The position numbers were made by a program, and so were the translations under genes. Shown piece after piece: positions 6,716 to 6,731 of a stretch of 6,731 nt of DNA. Under the pieces are notes generated by a model. The model was not told where the DNA came from. It saw only the letters and a program-made list of their open reading frames with translations, and did not search any database. Each line of letters starts with the position of its first letter. The stretch's first letter is position 1. The stretch covers positions 1 to 6,731 of the forward strand of contig URWJ01000076.1 in the NCBI GenBank assembly GCA_900551535.1, given 5' to 3'. The stretch is from an uncultured Granulicatella sp. GTDB lineage: Bacteria > Bacillota > Bacilli > Lactobacillales > Aerococcaceae.

Positions 6716-6731
6716 ATGAAAATTATTGTGA
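6716..6731 (+). CDS. Start of a downstream gene, cut by window edge (identity unknown)
   Basis: An ATG at 6716 reads MKIIV and is still open at the window end. AGAGGG at 6705-6710 overlaps the rqcH stop and sits 5 nt upstream as a plausible Shine-Dalgarno. The other ATG, at 6711, meets a stop after two codons. The 9-nt gap after rqcH and the shared strand suggest the same operon. Five codons are too few to name a product. Confidence 0.55.

Noticed and set aside
6711..6719. ATG at 6711 as a gene start after rqcH
   Set aside because: It is followed by one codon and a TGA stop; the ATG at 6716 is the workable start.

Overview
This is a gene-dense window with every gene on the + strand. It looks like chromosomal housekeeping sequence from a low-G+C Firmicute, probably a member of the Lactobacillales (Enterococcus/Carnobacteriaceae-like). 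The base composition is AT-rich, the Shine-Dalgarno sequences are strong (AAAGGAGG, AAGGAG) and TTG and GTG starts are used. The trmK / Nif3-family (YqfO) / pepT / rqcH gene set fits Gram-positive bacteria. The genus cannot be fixed from the sequence alone.

Layout: (1) 1-1074, the C-terminal ~60% of aspartyl-tRNA synthetase (aspS), cut by the window's left edge. (2) 1109-1876, a DeoR/GlpR-type sugar-responsive repressor with a TTG start. (3) 1901-2608, trmK, tRNA adenine-22 N1-methyltransferase. (4) 2595-3740, a Nif3/YqfO dinuclear-metal protein with the PII/CutA-like insert, starting at GTG inside the end of trmK. (5) 3733-4959, pepT, tripeptidase T, overlapping the Nif3 gene by 8 nt. (6) 4991-6706, rqcH, the NFACT protein of ribosome-associated quality control (often annotated as fibronectin-binding protein), with its Asp97-Arg98 pair intact. 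(7) 6716-6731, the first codons of another probable gene, cut by the right edge. No gap between genes exceeds 34 nt. I see no RNA gene, mobile element, CRISPR array, long repeat or intrinsic terminator.

How they fit together: most genes serve translation or its aftermath. AspRS charges tRNA, TrmK modifies the tRNA D-loop, RqcH tags stalled nascent chains with alanine for proteolysis, and PepT clears tripeptides. The DeoR regulator is the exception: no sugar gene lies beside it, so its target is probably elsewhere. The trmK-Nif3-pepT core is translationally coupled by overlaps, and the lack of terminators allows read-through along the whole window.

I found no convincing undescribed system. 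The observations offered are modest: an orphan regulator with a variant sensor motif, a codon-usage contrast between aspS/pepT and the genes between them, the pepT-rqcH adjacency, and a possible weak promoter before rqcH.
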